Positions 50,901 to 56,065 of a stretch of DNA of 64,000 nucleotides are shown piece after piece (position 1 is the stretch's first letter; every line of letters begins with the position of its first letter). The DNA comes from Mytilus trossulus (lineage: Eukaryota > Mollusca > Bivalvia > Mytilida > Mytilidae), in the NCBI RefSeq assembly GCF_036588685.1, contig NC_086374.1:91816059-91880058 (forward strand), written 5' to 3'. The translations under genes were made by a program, and so were the position numbers. The notes under the pieces are model-generated. The model did not search any database. It saw nothing but the letters and a program-made list of their open reading frames with translations, and was not told the DNA's origin.

Positions 50901-51993
50901 CATTTTTTGTCATTTCCCGGGTCCTGCAAGACCTCATTTCCCGTTTTCACGACACAAAAATTTGACTTTCCTGTGTCATGCTTACCAAAAATCGGCAATC
51001 CCGCGTCACGCTTAGACCCCAATGAGACCCACCATGATGATGTATATAAATATTTCACAATTAAGAAACAAATTCAAATATTTGTAATCATAAGGGAAAT
51101 TCTATTCCATAACATTCTTACTATCCTAGCATGATAATTATGACATGCTGCTTTAATGTACATTTACATGTCATGTAGATTCAGAGGTACAAATATAAGA
51201 GTTCTTTCATGTTTGGTAGATAAAAAAAATAAGGATCCCAAAAACTATACTGAAACAGTCTGTTGTCATGGTTGTTGGGTTTATTTTGACCACAGGAATC
51301 GGAAGTTCTATCAATAAAATTCTGTAAATAATATAGTCGACTTTAGTATCAAATTCTGTAAATGATAATGTCTACTATCAATAGAGCTTCTCTTAGAGCT
51401 CTACGAACGAGAAGCTCTATTGATAGTCAACCTTATTATTTACAGAATTTTATTGTCAGATAGAACTTCCTATTCCTGTGTTTTGACATTCATATAATCC
51501 ATAGTTAGCCACTACAGTTCAGTGTTTAACCATTCATTGATTCACAATCCTACCAAGTACCAGCACAGGCTTGCAAACTCACAATTGGGTTTGATGATGT
51601 TAAGTACATGGACCATTACTGAAGTTTTTTTAAATACCAATTCAGGTGTCTAGTTTCAAATTTTAATTTTATGAATGAACTGACCTGTTTGACTGGGGGG
51701 TCAATCGTGTAAAAGCACATCATGCTTCTCGTGAAGACTGACAGTGGTCAGTAGTAACTATAAGATTAAACTGAAATATTAATAAAACTATAGACAAAAT
51801 GAAATTTTGATAAATTCAGTGAAATTGCAGATTTTATTGGTGAAATTGTTTTGACCCTAAAAAGAAAATAGGGAGTGCATTTTAAGATTGTCACCCTGAA
51901 GAAAATATCGTCATGGAATAAAATAGAGAGTACTTACATGCTCAGGAAAGTAGTTGTTAACATGAAAGCTATAAATAAAGCAATCTTAATCAT
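17244..51993 (-). CDS. SUCO: SUN domain-containing ossification factor (SUCO/SLP1) orthologue, 22 exons
   Basis: Exons, 5' to 3': 51993-51938, 47052-46989, 45156-45085, 39387-39317, 37215-37093, 36309-36120, 35986-35923, 35327-35150, 34527-34420, 34143-33982, 33581-33496, 33125-33060, 31691-31626, 31259-31157, 30657-30563, 30080-29284, 28596-28289, 25454-25337, 23527-23423, 22385-22157, 21376-21315, 17912-17244. All introns are GT-AG, all phases agree, and the total is 3792 nt (1263 residues), close to human SUCO. Order: signal peptide (1-18+), acidic linker, SUN domain (about 231-375), acidic Ser/Thr-rich region (~440-790), coiled coil (~852-944), membrane segment (~952-967), basic/Ser-rich cytoplasmic tail. 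Mammalian SUCO/Opt acts in rough ER of collagen-secreting cells; yeast Slp1 with Emp65 guards folding of lumenal proteins. The same ER/nuclear-envelope role is inferred here. The gene spans 34.7 kb because of repeat-filled introns. Exon 18 has a duplicated donor. Confidence 0.95.
17913..18850. other. SUCO intron 21, distal part
   Basis: Holds a short reverse R4 remnant at 18005-18090 (agttgtctcattggcaatcataccacatcat). No other structure was recognised. Confidence 0.5.
18851..20170 (+). repeat. R1 copy in SUCO intron 21, interrupted
   Basis: Starts agaggctctaaagagtctg (compare 3361) and continues with aaaggacaataact, cttatttgtagatcttgtaatgctgatc and related blocks. It is split by the TTAA element at 19292-19862 and ends near caacagacaatgaacatcaag. 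Confidence 0.7.
19292..19862. mobile_element. TTAA-flanked element with GGGGGCTCGCGGGT ends
   Basis: TTAA at 19292-19295 and 19859-19862. The ends GGGGGCTCGCGGGT and ACCCGCGAGCCTCC are inverted repeats with one mismatch. Removing the element restores the R1 context (gtcatgttta..ctatttgtagaccttg), which supports a real insertion. No transposase frame. Confidence 0.83.
20531..20970. mobile_element. Possible 440-bp inverted-end element
   Basis: ataaaaccactaatt (20531-20545) is exactly mirrored by aattagtggttttat (20956-20970). No clear target duplication. Within SUCO intron 21. Confidence 0.5.
21315..21376 (-). CDS. SUCO: SUCO exon 21 (62-nt micro-exon)
   Basis: Encodes [20 protein letters not shown] after two bases finishing the previous codon. 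Acceptor ATTTTCCAG, donor GTAAGT. Support comes from exact phase fit with exons 20 and 22. Confidence 0.82.
21661..21825. repeat. Phased array of imperfect palindromes ACTTnTAnAAGT
   Basis: Twelve-base near-palindromes start at 21661, 21684, 21707, 21732, 21755 and 21814: acttgtacaagt, acttgaagaagt, acttatataagt, acttatacaagt, acttgtagaggt, tcttgtagaagt. The first five are 23-25 bases apart, about two helical turns. Lies in SUCO intron 20. Confidence 0.7.
22157..22385 (-). CDS. SUCO: SUCO exon 20: transmembrane segment
   Basis: Starts [20 protein letters not shown], then ILMKKKS: one hydrophobic span (about residues 952-967) with a basic stop-transfer side. This puts the following tail in the cytoplasm. 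Later holds an RRRNSFSG motif that could be a basophilic-kinase site. Acceptor TTTTTTCTGTAG, donor GTAAGA. Confidence 0.93.
22481..22690 (+). repeat. Dispersed repeat R4, 5' part
   Basis: Shares agaagatgtggtatgattgc, caatgagacaactatccaca, gtacggccttcaacaatgag and aagacaatgtaaaacaattc with the fuller copy at 54311-54690. Confidence 0.85.
23053..23153. repeat. Short element with perfect 17-bp inverted ends
   Basis: gctgctttcaatatttt (23053-23069) is exactly mirrored at 23137-23153. Two further ttcaatat motifs lie inside. SUCO intron 19. Confidence 0.7.
23423..23527 (-). CDS. SUCO: SUCO exon 19: coiled coil, second half
   Basis: 35 codons: [20 protein letters not shown], then [15 protein letters not shown]. 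Clear heptad pattern of I/L/V. NLT is a sequon. Acceptor TTTTATTACAG, donor GTTAGA. Confidence 0.92.
24666..24838. mobile_element. Eroded MITE of the 'gaatccacagta' family
   Basis: Left side attcataatgattcattggataccaattt and right end cacgaaaataaatgaatccacagta match the clean copy at 28031-28242. The interior is diverged. Confidence 0.65.
25037..25258 (+). repeat. Truncated R2 repeat abutting SUCO exon 18
   Basis: Contains aagtatgtgtcccaaatacac, tctatgttcagtggaccgtc, gatcatatcatagggaacac and gtgggacaaacagacg, then stops exactly where the exon-18 duplication begins (25259-25262). Full copies end with an agaccag..ataatgcccctctacta tail that is missing here. Confidence 0.8.
25268..25454 (-). 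CDS. SUCO: SUCO exon 18: coiled coil, with two in-frame alternative donors
   Basis: The short form (25454-25337) encodes [20 protein letters not shown] and then [19 protein letters not shown]. It ends at donor CAG|GTAAAC (25336-25331). A second donor with the same CAG|GTAAAC lies at 25267-25262 because 69 bases are tandemly duplicated. The long form adds 23 residues ([20 protein letters not shown] and EIQ). Both forms are phase 0 at the end and join exon 19. The FNKT sequon is conserved in vertebrate SUCO and is doubled in the long form. The short form best fits the family length. Confidence 0.9.
25704..25990 (+). repeat. Dispersed repeat R3, long copy
   Basis: Contains gagggacgaaagacaccaaa, gacaacgccatggctaaaaa, acgaaccccaccaaaaacta, gtgctccggaagggtaagca and gcacccgtcgtgttgcttat. 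Reverse copies lie at 35435-35690 and 55700-56065. The 80-codon minus frame here is not a gene. Confidence 0.85.
26447..27910. mobile_element. ~1.46-kb element or pair with ~34-bp inverted ends
   Basis: taggccacaccaatttgatt..cgacgga (26447-26480) is mirrored by tccgtagaacaag..aaattggtgtggcctta (27876-27910) with few mismatches. The left interior has cccgc-rich segments and the right has cgctcgc repeats. The interior also holds a worn reverse R4 region near 26880-27120. It may be one element or two solo ends. Confidence 0.65.
28031..28242. mobile_element. 212-bp MITE with 'gaatccacagta' ends
   Basis: taccgtggattcat at the left mirrors atgaatccacagta at the right. Subterminal gttggataccaattttcgtgg and ccacgaaaattggtaacca are also inverted. 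SUCO intron 17. The 73-codon frame at 28177-28398 mixes MITE with the antisense of exon 17. Confidence 0.85.
28289..28596 (-). CDS. SUCO: SUCO exon 17: end of linker and start of coiled coil
   Basis: Starts [20 protein letters not shown] and ends with [18 protein letters not shown], the N-terminal part of the conserved coiled coil. NVS is a sequon. Acceptor CTTCTTTCTTTTAG, donor GTAAGT. Confidence 0.93.
28661..28834. mobile_element. Diverged copy of the tactgtaaattcag MITE
   Basis: Begins ttactgtcaattcagaaatt, continues attattgcga..ttattattgcgaaa, ends tatctgaatttaaagtat. Same family as 15981-16643 and 33257-33461. Confidence 0.7.
29284..30080 (-). CDS. SUCO: SUCO exon 16: large acidic Ser/Thr-rich region
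   Basis: 797 nt encoding residues 502-767. It starts [20 protein letters not shown], contains [20 protein letters not shown], then a long Ser/Thr/Glu-rich stretch probably without fold. Acceptor TATTTTATAG, donor GTAGGG. It holds many potential O- and N-glycosylation sites. Confidence 0.92.
30210..30262. repeat. Fragment shared with the direct repeats in the 59.6-60.1 kb block
   Basis: aatttcatgcgtctgaagcg and tttttctagatttatcttcatca match the block repeated at 59585 and 59933 (cttgcgtccgaagcgctttt). It shows that this piece is dispersed. Confidence 0.6.
30334..30529. mobile_element. ~196-bp MITE with ~40-bp inverted ends
   Basis: ttagggctattccatta..tgtgggagggtaggaa is mirrored by ttcctaccctcccaca..taatggaatagccctta with few mismatches. 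TTA on both sides may be the target site. SUCO intron 15. Confidence 0.83.
30563..30657 (-). CDS. SUCO: SUCO exon 15
   Basis: Encodes [20 protein letters not shown] and then [11 protein letters not shown]. Acceptor CTTTTGTAG, donor GTAAAT. Confidence 0.85.
30880..31130 (-). repeat. R4 remnant in SUCO intron 14, reverse
   Basis: Contains gtcccaagtcaggagcctgta, gtggttgttgtttgtttatgtg, tttgctcattgttgaa and ctaattggcaatcataccaca. It lies in intron 14, between exons 15 and 14 (30658-31156); the 96-codon plus frame is not coding. Confidence 0.75.
31157..31259 (-). CDS. SUCO: SUCO exon 14
   Basis: Encodes [20 protein letters not shown] and then [13 protein letters not shown]. Contains N-glycosylation sequons (NTT, NMT), as expected for a lumenal region. 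Acceptor TTTTTTTTAG, donor GTAGGT. Confidence 0.85.
31626..31691 (-). CDS. SUCO: SUCO exon 13
   Basis: Encodes [20 protein letters not shown], a short amphipathic helix-like segment. Acceptor TATTTCAG, donor GTAAGT. Confidence 0.85.
32055..32370 (+). repeat. Dispersed repeat R2, complete copy
   Basis: Runs from aacaagcatgtgtcccaagt to ctatcgtaggtggggcataa, with cagtggaccgtgaaat and gggaacatgtgtactaagtt inside. SUCO intron 12. Confidence 0.87.
32680..32985 (+). repeat. Dispersed repeat R2, second copy with (GACA)n tail
   Basis: Same order of blocks as the copy 600 bases to the left, but older. The tail has expanded into acagacaaacagacag units (32875-32940). Same orientation. Confidence 0.85.
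33060..33125 (-). CDS. SUCO: SUCO exon 12
   Basis: Encodes [20 protein letters not shown]. Acceptor TTTTTTCAG, donor GTAAGA. Same length (66 nt) as exon 13, and skipping either would keep frame. Confidence 0.85.
33257..33461. mobile_element. 205-bp MITE, uninterrupted tactgtaaattcag family copy
   Basis: Left attgtaaattcagatattattgcatgca and right tgcattaatttctgaatttacagta. It sits only ~34 bases from SUCO exon 11 and ~131 from exon 12. Serves as the reference for the split copy at 15981-16643. Confidence 0.87.
33496..33581 (-). CDS. SUCO: SUCO exon 11: end of SUN domain
   Basis: Encodes [20 protein letters not shown] and an Asp/Asn-rich run. Acceptor TTTGTAG, donor GTTTGT. The acidic run marks the exit from the folded domain. 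Confidence 0.92.
33982..34143 (-). CDS. SUCO: SUCO exon 10: SUN domain, third part
   Basis: Encodes [20 protein letters not shown] and later [20 protein letters not shown]. The HyGsEHFCPL motif is a hallmark of this family. Acceptor CAG before ATATCC, donor GTAAGT. Confidence 0.95.
34420..34527 (-). CDS. SUCO: SUCO exon 9: SUN domain, core
   Basis: Encodes [20 protein letters not shown] and then [15 protein letters not shown]. The IELCEPI and ELFSS..K.F.VS.SDRYP signatures are diagnostic for the SUCO branch. Acceptor TTTCCAG, donor GTGAGT. Confidence 0.95.
34984..35035 (+). repeat. R2 fragment (5' end only)
   Basis: aacaagaatgtgtccaaagt, acacagatgccccaatcgca. Followed by unrelated sequence. 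Confidence 0.75.
35150..35327 (-). CDS. SUCO: SUCO exon 8: SUN domain, first part
   Basis: Encodes [20 protein letters not shown], then a stretch ending [12 protein letters not shown]. The NYAS.ECGAK and NPC...W motifs are those of SUCO-type SUN domains. Acceptor CTTTTTAAG, donor GTAAGT. Confidence 0.95.
35435..35690 (-). repeat. R3 reverse copy in SUCO intron 7
   Basis: Contains cttctggagcactggagatc, ttgatggggttcgtgttgct, tagccatagcattgtctg and gagtttgactgtccctt, the reverse of R3. Confidence 0.82.
35923..35986 (-). CDS. SUCO: SUCO exon 7: conserved TFxEW segment before the SUN domain
   Basis: Encodes [20 protein letters not shown], matching the short TF-EW motif that precedes the SUN domain in the SUCO/SLP1 family. 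Acceptor TTTTTTTGCAG. The donor is weak (A|GTGTGA) and was chosen because it keeps phase with exon 8. Confidence 0.82.
36120..36309 (-). CDS. SUCO: SUCO exon 6
   Basis: Encodes [20 protein letters not shown] and a following acidic linker to GDKHKQQ. Acceptor TTTTACAG, donor GTATAG. The intron to exon 7 is only 133 bases. Confidence 0.87.
37093..37215 (-). CDS. SUCO: SUCO exon 5
   Basis: Encodes [20 protein letters not shown] and a further charged stretch ending QVKPI. Acceptor TTTAACAG, donor GTAAGA. Confidence 0.85.
37440..38160 (-). repeat. Two R4 reverse copies in SUCO intron 4
   Basis: 37440-37740 is an old copy. 37840-38160 is well kept: cactgtcccaggtaagggtt, ttaaccccgccacatta, gtgcctgtcccaagtaagg, tttgctcattgttgaaggcc, caatcataccacgtctt. 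A short forward piece follows at 38320-38365. Confidence 0.8.
39317..39387 (-). CDS. SUCO: SUCO exon 4
   Basis: Encodes a Lys/Glu/Gln-rich stretch ([20 protein letters not shown]). Acceptor TATGTTCAG, donor GTAAGT. Low-complexity charged linker. Confidence 0.85.
39388..41181. other. SUCO intron 3, AT-rich part
   Basis: No exon or element recognised. A C run lies at 41147-41162. Several tacatgta motifs occur. Confidence 0.4.
41182..44530. mobile_element. ~3.3-kb TTAA-flanked insertion with TTAAAGGGAAA ends
   Basis: TTAAAGGGAAACTTC at the left (41182) mirrors GAATTTTCCCTTTAA at the right (44530). No transposase frame of any length is open inside. The interior carries the hAT-like MITE at 42126-42642 and otherwise unique-looking sequence. 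It could be a large non-autonomous element or two separate ends. The 71-codon minus frame at 41683-41898 has no other support. Confidence 0.55.
42118..42650. mobile_element. hAT-like MITE: 517 bp, 8-bp target duplication GTTGGATC
   Basis: GTTGGATC at 42118-42125 and 42643-42650 flank the element. The subterminal ends include a perfect 29-bp inverted repeat (42133-42161 versus 42607-42635) built from short tandem units gtcacaggacaaaaa. Eight-base target duplications fit hAT-type transposases, but no coding part is present. Confidence 0.83.
45085..45156 (-). CDS. SUCO: SUCO exon 3
   Basis: Exactly 24 codons ([20 protein letters not shown]), acceptor TTTTTTGTAG, donor GTAAAA. Phase 0 at both ends, so it could be skipped without frameshift. 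Confidence 0.85.
45200..45475 (+). repeat. Dispersed repeat R2 in SUCO intron 2
   Basis: gcaagaatgtgtcccatcca, gttcagtggaccgtgaaaat, agaaagatcacatcataggg and aatgcccctctactatggta. Starts only ~45 bases from SUCO exon 3. Confidence 0.85.
45508..45663. mobile_element. R7 element ('ggatccag' ends), copy 1
   Basis: Starts gcagatccagggaggggctg, with aaaatttggttgatta, gaatcattgaagcatgactg, and ends ttctggatccaccactg. Inverted ends (gg.ggatccag / ctggatcc.cc). Confidence 0.82.
45664..46988. other. SUCO intron 2, remainder
   Basis: AT-rich and non-coding. The 87-codon frame at 46028-46291 and its neighbours have no domain, no splice fit and overlapping open frames on both strands. Confidence 0.4.
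46989..47052 (-). CDS. SUCO: SUCO exon 2
   Basis: Acceptor TTTTCAG, donor GTACGT. Encodes [21 protein letters not shown], the start of the mature lumenal region. One base completes the codon split with exon 1. Confidence 0.85.
47930..48021. repeat. 46-bp tandem duplication
   Basis: Two near-identical copies of taatttctgctcaagtcatg..aaattaagtg.gataaataatgta start at 47930 and 47976. SUCO intron 1. Confidence 0.9.
48361..48521. mobile_element. R7 element, copy 2 (diverged)
   Basis: gtggctgatccagaaatttt at the left, gattccctatacaagcaatc in the middle, ccccctaaatccgcctctgc at the right. The order of blocks is that of an R7 element on the opposite strand. Confidence 0.7.
48522..50800. other. SUCO intron 1, middle part
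   Basis: No exon seen. Unusually many tacatgta and acatgtacat motifs. No complete transposon recognised. Confidence 0.4.
50803..51038. mobile_element. ~220-bp element with 14-bp perfect inverted ends
   Basis: gggtctcattgggg (50811-50824) is exactly mirrored by ccccaatgagaccc (51017-51030). CATGAT stands two bases outside each end (50803-50808 and 51033-51038) as a likely target duplication. The interior is rich in tcccg(c/t) motifs. The 83-codon frame over it is not a gene. Confidence 0.8.
51284..51487. mobile_element. 190-bp fold-back MITE with 7-bp target duplication TTTTGAC
   Basis: CACAGGAAT...ATTCCTGTG at 51291-51480 is flanked by TTTTGAC on both sides. The whole element folds: subterminal ggaagttctatc and ttctgtaaataata pair with their mirrors, and the centre has a perfect 19-bp stem (tatcaatagagcttctc core, 51366-51415). 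Confidence 0.9.
51938..51993 (-). CDS. SUCO: SUCO exon 1: start codon and signal peptide
   Basis: Encodes [18 protein letters not shown] and two bases of the next codon, ending at donor GTAAGT. Short basic start followed by a hydrophobic core is typical of an ER signal peptide. Joins in phase to exon 2 (ITYGNGNEK). Confidence 0.9.
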
Positions 51994-52069
51994 TCTTAAT
52001 TCAAAAATGTGTATAATTTCCACAAAAACATATAAAACATCTCTTGACCGAATTTTTGCATTCTGTCAA

Positions 52070-52130
52070 ACTTCACTTCCGGCGACGTGTATTTTCTAAT
52101 GCGCATGTCAACAGGGGAATACCTTTTGTG
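52070..52130 (-). promoter_or_regulatory. SUCO core promoter: ETS and NRF-1-like motifs
   Basis: Reading on the minus strand, GCCGGAAGTG (52083-52074) fits the ETS consensus and CATGCGCA (52107-52100) is an NRF-1-like half. Both lie 80-115 bases before the start codon in a locally GC-richer spot with no TATA box, as is common for housekeeping ER genes. Motif evidence only. Confidence 0.5.
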
Positions 52131-52324
52131 TTGGTTTCACTATTGACCTATTGACCGATTTTCTGATGAAATTCGAGATTGTGTCTGGGTCCAATAGTCA
52201 AATGTATATTATCTGATTATATAATGTATAAGCCATAGATTATGCTGAACATGATGAAGTAACTTTCCGATAATTGATTAATTAAAGAAAGAGTAATATT
52301 CTAGACCTTTACTTGAGAATTCAT
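52131..52324. other. Upstream of SUCO
   Basis: No coding signal. Confidence 0.4.
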
Positions 52325-52481
52325 AGGCGGATCCAGGGGAGGCCCTGGGGACCCCCCCCCCCCTTTTCGTGGGAAAAATTGGTTGATTAATTTATATACG
52401 GAATCATTGAAGCATGACTGTAGCCCCCCCCCTCCTTTTAGGTCAGTAAGCGCCCCCTTTAGTTCTGGATCCGCCACTGGA
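52325..52481. mobile_element. R7 element, copy 3
   Basis: Starts ggcggatccaggggaggccc, holds gaatcattgaagcatgactg, ends ttctggatccgccactgg. The cleanest inverted ends of the three copies. Confidence 0.87.
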
Positions 52482-52628
52482 ATTGTGCATTTCTTTTTAT
52501 AATCTTTATGAAGTATACATTTTTTAAAAAGCATTGACCGAAAATTTCAAGTACTTATAAGTAGTGTCATTTTTTTCATTTTGATTTATAGTGATGCATG
52601 TAATTTATGAGTGATATGTAATTATTTA

Positions 52629-52832
52629 GTCCTCATGATGCATGATAACATAATTATTGTCTTTAATAAAGGTCCTCATGATAACATAATTATTGTCTTT
52701 AATAAAGGTCCTCATGATAACATAATTATTGTCTTTTAAAATAAAGGTCCTCATGATAACATAATTATTGTCTTTAATAAAGGTCCTCATGATAACATAA
52801 TTATTGTCTTTTAAAATAAAGGTCCTCATGAT
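52629..52832. repeat. Tandem array with alternating 36/39-bp units
   Basis: ggtcctcatgataacataat units start at 52671, 52707, 52746, 52782 and 52821, giving steps of 36, 39, 36, 39. The 39-bp form ends gtcttttaaaataaa and the 36-bp form gtctttaataaa. A partial first unit starts at 52629. Confidence 0.93.
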
Positions 52833-53004
52833 TCAATACTGATCAATAGGCTTAACGTTTTTCTACTGATTTTTTCGCCAATTTATATATTGTTTTCTAT
52901 AAATGGGAATTGACATTGGTACGTTGTAAAAAAAAAAGGAAAAAAAAGAACAATAGCAAAATAAGTTAAATAAAAATATTAGAAATAAATAGAAATAGAA
53001 AATA

Positions 53005-53088
53005 ATGCCCCGAGACAAGGATTTGTATACTAGTAGTGAGACTCTATACAAATCCTTGCCCGAGATAATATTTCATAGGGCATCATAT
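53005..53088. repeat. Short hairpin element
   Basis: caaggatttgtata (53016-53029) is exactly mirrored at 53045-53058. Outer atgccc/gggcat ends are also inverted. A related tatacaaatccttgcg stands near 42841. Confidence 0.65.
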
Positions 53089-53207
53089 TGTGCTATTAAA
53101 GACTATGTTGCCAGTATAACAATATTCGTAATATCTCCTTTTCGATCTACATATAGATCTATGATTGATACTATTAAGGCGCAAACGAAATGAGCATGGT
53201 TTCACAG

Positions 53208-53766
53208 GGACTCGGTTAGCAGATTAAAATTTTGTTAATCGATGTTTTTTTATTGTTTTTTTGTTGTTGTAATTCCTGTCTATATGTAATTGCTTTATTC
53301 ACGTATTTGACGTTTACTACAATTTTACTTTGTTTTCTAGCCGTGTGCAGTTTACTATCCATATCCGTATACTGAAAAATCCTTTGTTTTCTAGCAATGT
53401 GCAGTTTACTATCCATATCCGTATACTGAAAAATCTTTTGTTTTCTAGCAATGTGCAGTTTACCATCCATATCCGTATACTGAAAAATCCTTTGTTTTCT
53501 AGCAAAGTGCAGTTTACTATCCATATCCGTATACTGAAAAATCCTCTGTTTTCTAGCAATGTGCAGTTTACTATCCATATCCGTATACTGAAAAATCATA
53601 TTCAGTATACGGACATAGATAGTAAACTGCACATTGCTAGAAAACAAAGAAATAGTGTTGTGAACGTCAAATACGCGAATAAAGCAATACAAATAGAAGG
53701 AAATACTAAAAAACCAAAAAAAAACATCGATTAACAAAATTTTAATCTGCTATAAACCGAGTCCAG
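53208..53766. mobile_element. Fold-back element with an asymmetric 54-bp tandem array
   Basis: Outer arms: cagattaaaattttgttaat..cgatgttttttt at the left (53219-) is mirrored by aaaaaaacatcgattaacaa..aattttaatctg at the right. Inside the left arm are five 54-bp units starting at 53331, 53385, 53439, 53493 and 53547 (tgttttctagcaatgtgcag, tttactatccatatccgtat, actgaaaaatcc). The right arm has a single inverted unit (about 53600-53648). Unit length divisible by three keeps frames open on both strands, which explains the 134- and 173-codon frames. Confidence 0.88.
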
Positions 53767-54300
53767 GTGCTTGGCTTGTGCAAAAATGAATTTTGTTAAG
53801 CCTAAAGCAAACCACCACCACGGCTGGCCGTGAGTGAATGTAGCGAGAAAGTTAACTTAAGGCGTTCAATCTTAAGAAAGGAGCCTATAAATTGAGTCGA
53901 AAAATATTATTTTCTTTATGCAAACAAACAAAGTGAAGTATAATATTTAAGAAAGAGAAAAGAAAAGAAAAGATACAGCCAGTTTTAATTTGTGACACTT
54001 GAACACTATTCCTGGTTATGACAATTTTTTCGTGTTTTTTTTTCTACCGTGACTTTTTCCAATGATTTTAAGACCCAGCAAGCATTCGTAATGCATTGCA
54101 TTTTCATGTTTGCGGCGGCCTTCACTCCATATGTAGACGAATGGGACAATGTAGTTGGTGCATGGCTCAGAAACATGTGCGGGGTAGGAGTTTCTCGCTG
54201 CATTGAAGACCCATAGGTGGCCTTCGGCTGTTGTCTGCTCTATTTTCCCAATTTCCATTCTCAATTTTTTTTACCATACTAGCTGGGACCAAATTTAACC
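53767..54300. repeat. Intergenic with reverse R5 copy (54110-54275)
   Basis: cggcggccttcactcc, gggtaggagtttctcgctgc, attgaagacccataggtggcc and cggctgttgtctgctct are R5 in reverse. Other R5 copies: 57940-58075 (-), 61570-61880 (-), 62100-62375 (+). Confidence 0.75.
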
Positions 54301-54310
54301 TGATATACCA

Positions 54311-54690
54311 AATATAAAAAAGAAGATGTGGTATGAGTGCCAATGAGACAACTATCCACAAAAGACCAAAATGACACAAACATTAACAATTATAGGTCAC
54401 CGTACGGCCTTCAACAATGAGCAACGCCCATACCTCATATAATCAGCTATAAAAGGCCCCGATAAGACAATGTAAAACAATTCAAGCGAGAAAACTAACG
54501 GCCTTATTTATGTAAAAAAATGAACGAAACACAAATATGTAACACATAAACAGACGATAACCACTGAATTACAGGCTCCTGACTTGGGACAGACACATAC
54601 ATAAATAATGTGGCGGGGTTAAACATGTTAGCGGGATCCCAACCCTCCCCCTAACCTGGGACAGTGGTAAAACAGTACAACATAAGAACG
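54311..54690 (+). repeat. Dispersed repeat R4, fullest copy
   Basis: Runs agaagatgtggtatgagtgc, gtacggccttcaacaatgag, gaaaactaacggccttattt, ctcctgacttgggacagaca, gtggcggggttaaacatgtt, ccctaacctgggacagtgg. Non-coding. Reference for the other R4 pieces. Confidence 0.87.
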
Positions 54691-54826
54691 AACTATAAAA
54701 ATTAGTTGAAAAAGGCTTAACTCATCAGATAGACAAAAAATAAAAGTGGACGTGGCCGGGCAAACACTTTTAAAAAAAATAGTTCTCTATAATAAAAGCC
54801 TTACTTAAACTTATGTCTGTAAACAC

Positions 54827-55087
54827 GTGATTCCAAACCTTAAAGTTAACAAATGTTGCATATATCACAAAACCAATAACGTTATTTATTCAACTGCACC
54901 AGATGGATTTAGACAAATAATGTCTCTTCAGCATGTTCAGTGCAAATCCATCAGCTATGCTCGATCGAAGGCTCAGGCCGCCAAATATTTCAAATCAAAA
55001 ACCGTTGAAGGGCTGATAAATCGAAAGAGGAACCAAATTAAAATTAAACCTAAACAGGCAATCAGAAACTATGCATTAGGGATTTAA
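54827..55087 (+). other. Orphan 86-codon open frame, unknown
   Basis: Basic and Gln/Lys-rich (SISYARSKAQAAKYFKSKTV, EGLINRKRNQIKIKPKQAIR). No domain was recognised and no splice sites were chosen with confidence. It follows repeat R4 directly. Its composition is less repetitive than the surroundings, so an exon is possible. Confidence 0.2.
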
Positions 55088-55699
55088 CCTAAAATGATTT
55101 CCTAAAATTACAATAAAAATAACGAACGTGCTTTTTTTCTGGTAAAAGGTAGACAACTCAAATCGAAATGTGAAAAATAGTTTAAATGAAAAGACTGAAA
55201 TTTCATCTCTATTGCCTTGAATCACAAAGAAGCACATAAATCTATGTGTCGTACTGAATCTGCAATATTTGACATTAGACCAAACTTGCAATAACCAATT
55301 AACCAAAACTCCCTAATTTTCGTCATTTCCATGTTAAAAACAAGCATATATTTTGCTGGTTATTTCTATACTTGATCGAGCTGAACATTTTGATAAAACT
55401 GACCGTGTCTAACTATCTCAACAATAGCACAATTCTGTAATTATATATGGAATCATCAAAATCGCTTTATACAGTGTCAAAGATGATCATTTTCAAAAGT
55501 TGTTCATCACTATTTCTAAAGATCTTTATTTGTTTCTCTTGTGTTTTTTTATGGGGAGGAGGAGGGATGTAATATAAATCGCTATTTTACTAGTATACAT
55601 TGTTCTCTGTTATATTTAAAGCAAGACCAAACTATTCTGTTTGATTTTCTGTACCAGTTAGTTATCCCATGATGTTTTGGGGACAAGTTCATGTCATCG

Positions 55700-56065
55700 T
55701 GGAATACTTGTTTCATAAATAGGGTGCGACGGATATATGTACTTATTGTGGTTATAAATCCCGTTCTGCTCCTTGAATGTGACCTACCGAATGGTCGACT
55801 TATCGACAGCTAGGGTTTTACCAACATGTGCAACACGAAGGGTGTCACAATTAGAGGAAGATCTGCTTACCCTTCGGTAGCATTTGATATCACCTTTGGT
55901 ATTTATTTGATGTGGTTCGTGTAGCGCAGTCTTTTGGGTTTTGTATATTGTGTTCTGTAGACGGTGGTTTACTTTTTGGTCGTTTCTTGGTTTGTGCCTT
56001 GGCAATGCCACTTCTTTTACGACTATTCCTTTGGTATCTTCCGTCCCTCTGTTCCTGTACTATTT
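55700..56065 (-). repeat. R3 reverse copy
   Basis: gtggttataaatcccgttctg, gaagatctgcttacccttcg, gatgtggttcgtgtagcgca, tttggtatcttccgtccctc. Several insertions relative to the copy at 25704-25990. Confidence 0.72.

Noticed and set aside
53216-53737. 173-codon minus frame with repeated QYTDMDSKLHIARKQ, and a 134-codon plus frame
   Set aside because: The 54-bp unit is a multiple of three, so frames persist on both strands; there is no start context, domain or splice evidence.
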